64,000 nt of DNA from Variovorax sp. 54 (lineage in GTDB: Bacteria; Pseudomonadota; Gammaproteobacteria; Burkholderiales; Burkholderiaceae_C), in NCBI RefSeq assembly GCF_002754375.1, contig NZ_PEFF01000001.1, forward strand, positions 5,163,501 through 5,227,500. Direction: 5' to 3'. Shown here in pieces: positions 62,309 through 64,000 of the stretch. Positions within the stretch are counted from its first letter, which is position 1; every line of letters starts with the position of its first letter. The notes below the pieces were generated by a model. It had not been told where the DNA came from, searched no databases, and saw only the letters and a list, made by a program, of their open reading frames with translations. The position numbers and the translations under genes are program-made.

Positions 62309-63100
62309 TCAGTCCACGCCCAGCAGGTCGTAGATGCGGCGCACGTACTCGCCGAACTCGGGGCTGGTCTTCACGTGCAGCTTGCGCGGCTCGGGCAGCT
62401 CGATGCGGAAGAAGTCGGCCATGCGTGCCGGGCCCGCCGTGAGCACGGCGCAGTGCGAGCCCAGGAACACCGCCTCCTGGATGCTGTGCGTGACCACGAT
62501 GAAGGTCTTGCGGCTGCGCTCCCAGATGCGCAGCATCTCCAGGTTCATCTTCTCGCGCGTGAGCGCATCGAGCGCGCCGAAAGGTTCGTCCATGAGCACC
62601 AGCTTCGGGTCGTGGATGAGCGCACGTGCGATGGCGGCGCGCTGCTGCATGCCGCCCGAGAGTTCATAGGGCAGCTTGTCGGCGAAGCCCGTGAGGCCGA
62701 CCATGTCGAGCAGTTCGTGCGCGCGTGCCTTGGCGGCCTTGCGGTCCAGCCCGAGGATGTCGGCGGGCAGCAGCACGTTCTCGAGGATGGTGCGCCACTT
62801 GAGCAGCAGCGGCTGCTGGAACACCATGCCGACATCGCGGCCCGCGTTGAAGCCTGTACCCCCAGGGCCGCCGATTTCGAGCGTGCCGCCGTCGTGGCCG
62901 TGCAGGCCCGACAGGATCTTCAGCAGCGTCGACTTGCCGCAGCCCGACGGGCCGACCAGCGAGATCATGTCGCCCGCATGCACGTCCATCGTGACGTCGG
63001 ACACCGCGAGGAATTCTTCGTTGCGCTTGCGGTAGACCTTGCGCAGCTGCCGCATGCGGATCAGCGGTGCTGGCTCCTGCGGTTGCAACACGGCGCTCAT
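62309..63100 (-). CDS. ABC transporter ATPase, NitT/TauT (SsuB) type
   Basis: The 263-residue ATPase has Walker [29 protein letters not shown], the signature [15 protein letters not shown], Walker [15 protein letters not shown] and HSIQEAVFL, all typical of the nitrate/sulfonate/taurine/pyrimidine importer group. Its start overlaps the stop of the dihydrodipicolinate-synthase-family gene by four bases. The matching permease and binding protein are presumably upstream, beyond the right edge. The substrate may be linked to the Cox-type hydroxylase (inference). Confidence 0.9.
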   Translation of the reverse strand: MSAVLQPQEPAPLIRMRQLRKVYRKRNEEFLAVSDVTMDVHAGDMISLVGPSGCGKSTLLKILSGLHGHDGGTLEIGGPGGTGFNAGRDVGMVFQQPLLLKWRTILENVLLPADILGLDRKAAKARAHELLDMVGLTGFADKLPYELSGGMQQRAAIARALIHDPKLVLMDEPFGALDALTREKMNLEMLRIWERSRKTFIVVTHSIQEAVFLGSHCAVLTAGPARMADFFRIELPEPRKLHVKTSPEFGEYVRRIYDLLGVD

Positions 63101-64000
63101 GCCAGCCACCGTGCCAGGTTGTCGCGCACGAAGGCGTCGTCGGCCAGGTCGCCGTGCTGGCGGTAGACGCGGTCGATTTCCGCCGACTGTCCGTGGCCCA
63201 GGCCTTCTTCCGGATCGAGGCACCAGATGCCTTCGAGCAGACCCTGGCGCCGCAGCACCTCGTGGCAGCCCGCGATGCAGCCGTGGAAGTTGTTCGCCAC
63301 GTCGAAGAAGGCGGCGTTGCAGTCGGTCACGCGCGAATCGAGCGCGAGCAGGGCGGGGCTCAGCGCGCCGCCGCTGGCGGCCAGCTCGGCCTTGATCTGT
63401 TGCAGCTGGTGCACTGCGCTCGACGTCCACACCGACCAGTGGCCCAGCAGGCCGCCGCGAAAGCGCACCTGCACGGGCGCGCCGTCGCGCATCGCGGCAA
63501 AGGGCAGCGCGAGGTCGAGCACGATGTGGTCGTCGTTGCCGGTGTAGAGGAACACGCGCTCCTCGGCGCGCGCATCGACCAGCCCGCGCACCACGTCGAT
63601 GCTGCGGTAGCGGTTGAAGGGCGCGACCTTGATGGCGAGTGCGTTGGGGATGAGCGCGAAGCGGCGCCAGAAGTCGCTCGAGAGGATCGGGCCGCCGACC
63701 ACGGTCTGCAGGTAGAAGCCGATCAGCGGAATCTCCTGCGCCACCGCTTCGCAGTGGACGATGAGTTCGTCTTCCGATGCGCCGGCCAGCGCCGCGAGGC
63801 TCAGCAGCCCCGCGTGGTAGCCCAGAGAGACGGCGGTGCGCGCCTCGGCCTGCGCCTGCGCGGTCGGGCCGCACAGCCCGGCAATCATCGCCATGGGGCG
63901 GTCGTTCCAGGCCAGGCGGTCCTGCATCGCGGCTTCGAGCACGGTGGCGTACAGGCCGCGCTCGCGGATCGCGAACTGCGTGGTGTGCACGCCCACCGCC
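63097..64000 (-). CDS. Dihydrodipicolinate synthase-family aldolase, N-terminus cut by window edge
   Basis: The visible 301 residues carry the DHDPS/NAL barrel: a start region [17 protein letters not shown] that in relatives lies about 45 residues in, [13 protein letters not shown] and the Schiff-base Lys in [14 protein letters not shown]. The C-terminal half is longer than in DapA. The first part of the gene continues past position 64000, so the true start is not seen. Such proteins are aldolases or hydratases acting on pyruvate adducts. Coupling to an ABC ATPase gene suggests catabolism of an imported compound, not lysine synthesis. Confidence 0.82.
   Translation of the reverse strand, partial: AVGVHTTQFAIRERGLYATVLEAAMQDRLAWNDRPMAMIAGLCGPTAQAQAEARTAVSLGYHAGLLSLAALAGASEDELIVHCEAVAQEIPLIGFYLQTVVGGPILSSDFWRRFALIPNALAIKVAPFNRYRSIDVVRGLVDARAEERVFLYTGNDDHIVLDLALPFAAMRDGAPVQVRFRGGLLGHWSVWTSSAVHQLQQIKAELAASGGALSPALLALDSRVTDCNAAFFDVANNFHGCIAGCHEVLRRQGLLEGIWCLDPEEGLGHGQSAEIDRVYRQHGDLADDAFVRDNLARWLA

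Overview
The window is GC-rich, densely coded DNA from a betaproteobacterium of the Comamonadaceae, most like Variovorax. The xseB-ispA-dxs order, the TRAP and Liv-type uptake systems, the PhnW-PhnY-PhnA phosphonate pathway and the aerobic molybdenum hydroxylase cluster all fit a versatile soil or plant-associated heterotroph. The species call is inference from gene content. I see no rRNA, tRNA, CRISPR array, prophage or insertion sequence.

Layout. 0-7 kb: two ankyrin-repeat proteins, two small lipoproteins, a methyltransferase and an exported M20 peptidase. 7-12.6 kb: a DUF3300 lipoprotein with a very long glutamine-rich tail, then a minus-strand cluster of DUF2796, ABC ATPase, ABC permease and DUF3299 genes that resembles the Vibrio zinc-uptake system Zrg, with a sulfurtransferase upstream. 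13.5-19 kb: an EamA transporter and a Rieske oxygenase (minus strand, with an attenuator-like leader), divergent from xseB-ispA-dxs. 19-23 kb: a TRAP transporter whose binding protein converges on its two permease genes. 23-29 kb: an EgtB/SenA-like protein lacking one iron-ligand histidine, an MFS transporter, a pectinacetylesterase-family hydrolase with a membrane-anchored helical partner, and an AraC regulator.

29.3-40 kb is a complete 2-aminoethylphosphonate locus. PhnW makes phosphonoacetaldehyde, PhnY oxidises it to phosphonoacetate, and PhnA releases phosphate and acetate. A binding-protein-dependent transporter (PhnSTU) imports the substrate and a GntR regulator sits between the divergent arms. 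A PhnZ-like HD protein and an FAD amine oxidase extend the locus. The divergent promoters share a palindrome whose two arms contain both -35 boxes.

40-53 kb holds a beta-alanine module (BauA-type transaminase, MmsA, LysR regulator) and a Liv-type ABC operon controlled by a GntR regulator. That operon continues into an M20 amidohydrolase/carbamoylase and an MlrC-type peptidase. Two copies of a composite palindromic repeat flank this region, one of them inside the liv operon.

53-62 kb is a CoxSLM-type molybdenum hydroxylase with maturation genes (CoxD, CoxE, CoxG, XdhC-like) and a divergent GAF/Fis-type regulator without an AAA+ domain. The large subunit carries the form II motif AYRGAGR, so the substrate is probably not carbon monoxide. 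The window ends in a NitT/TauT-type ABC ATPase and a dihydrodipicolinate-synthase-family gene cut by the edge.
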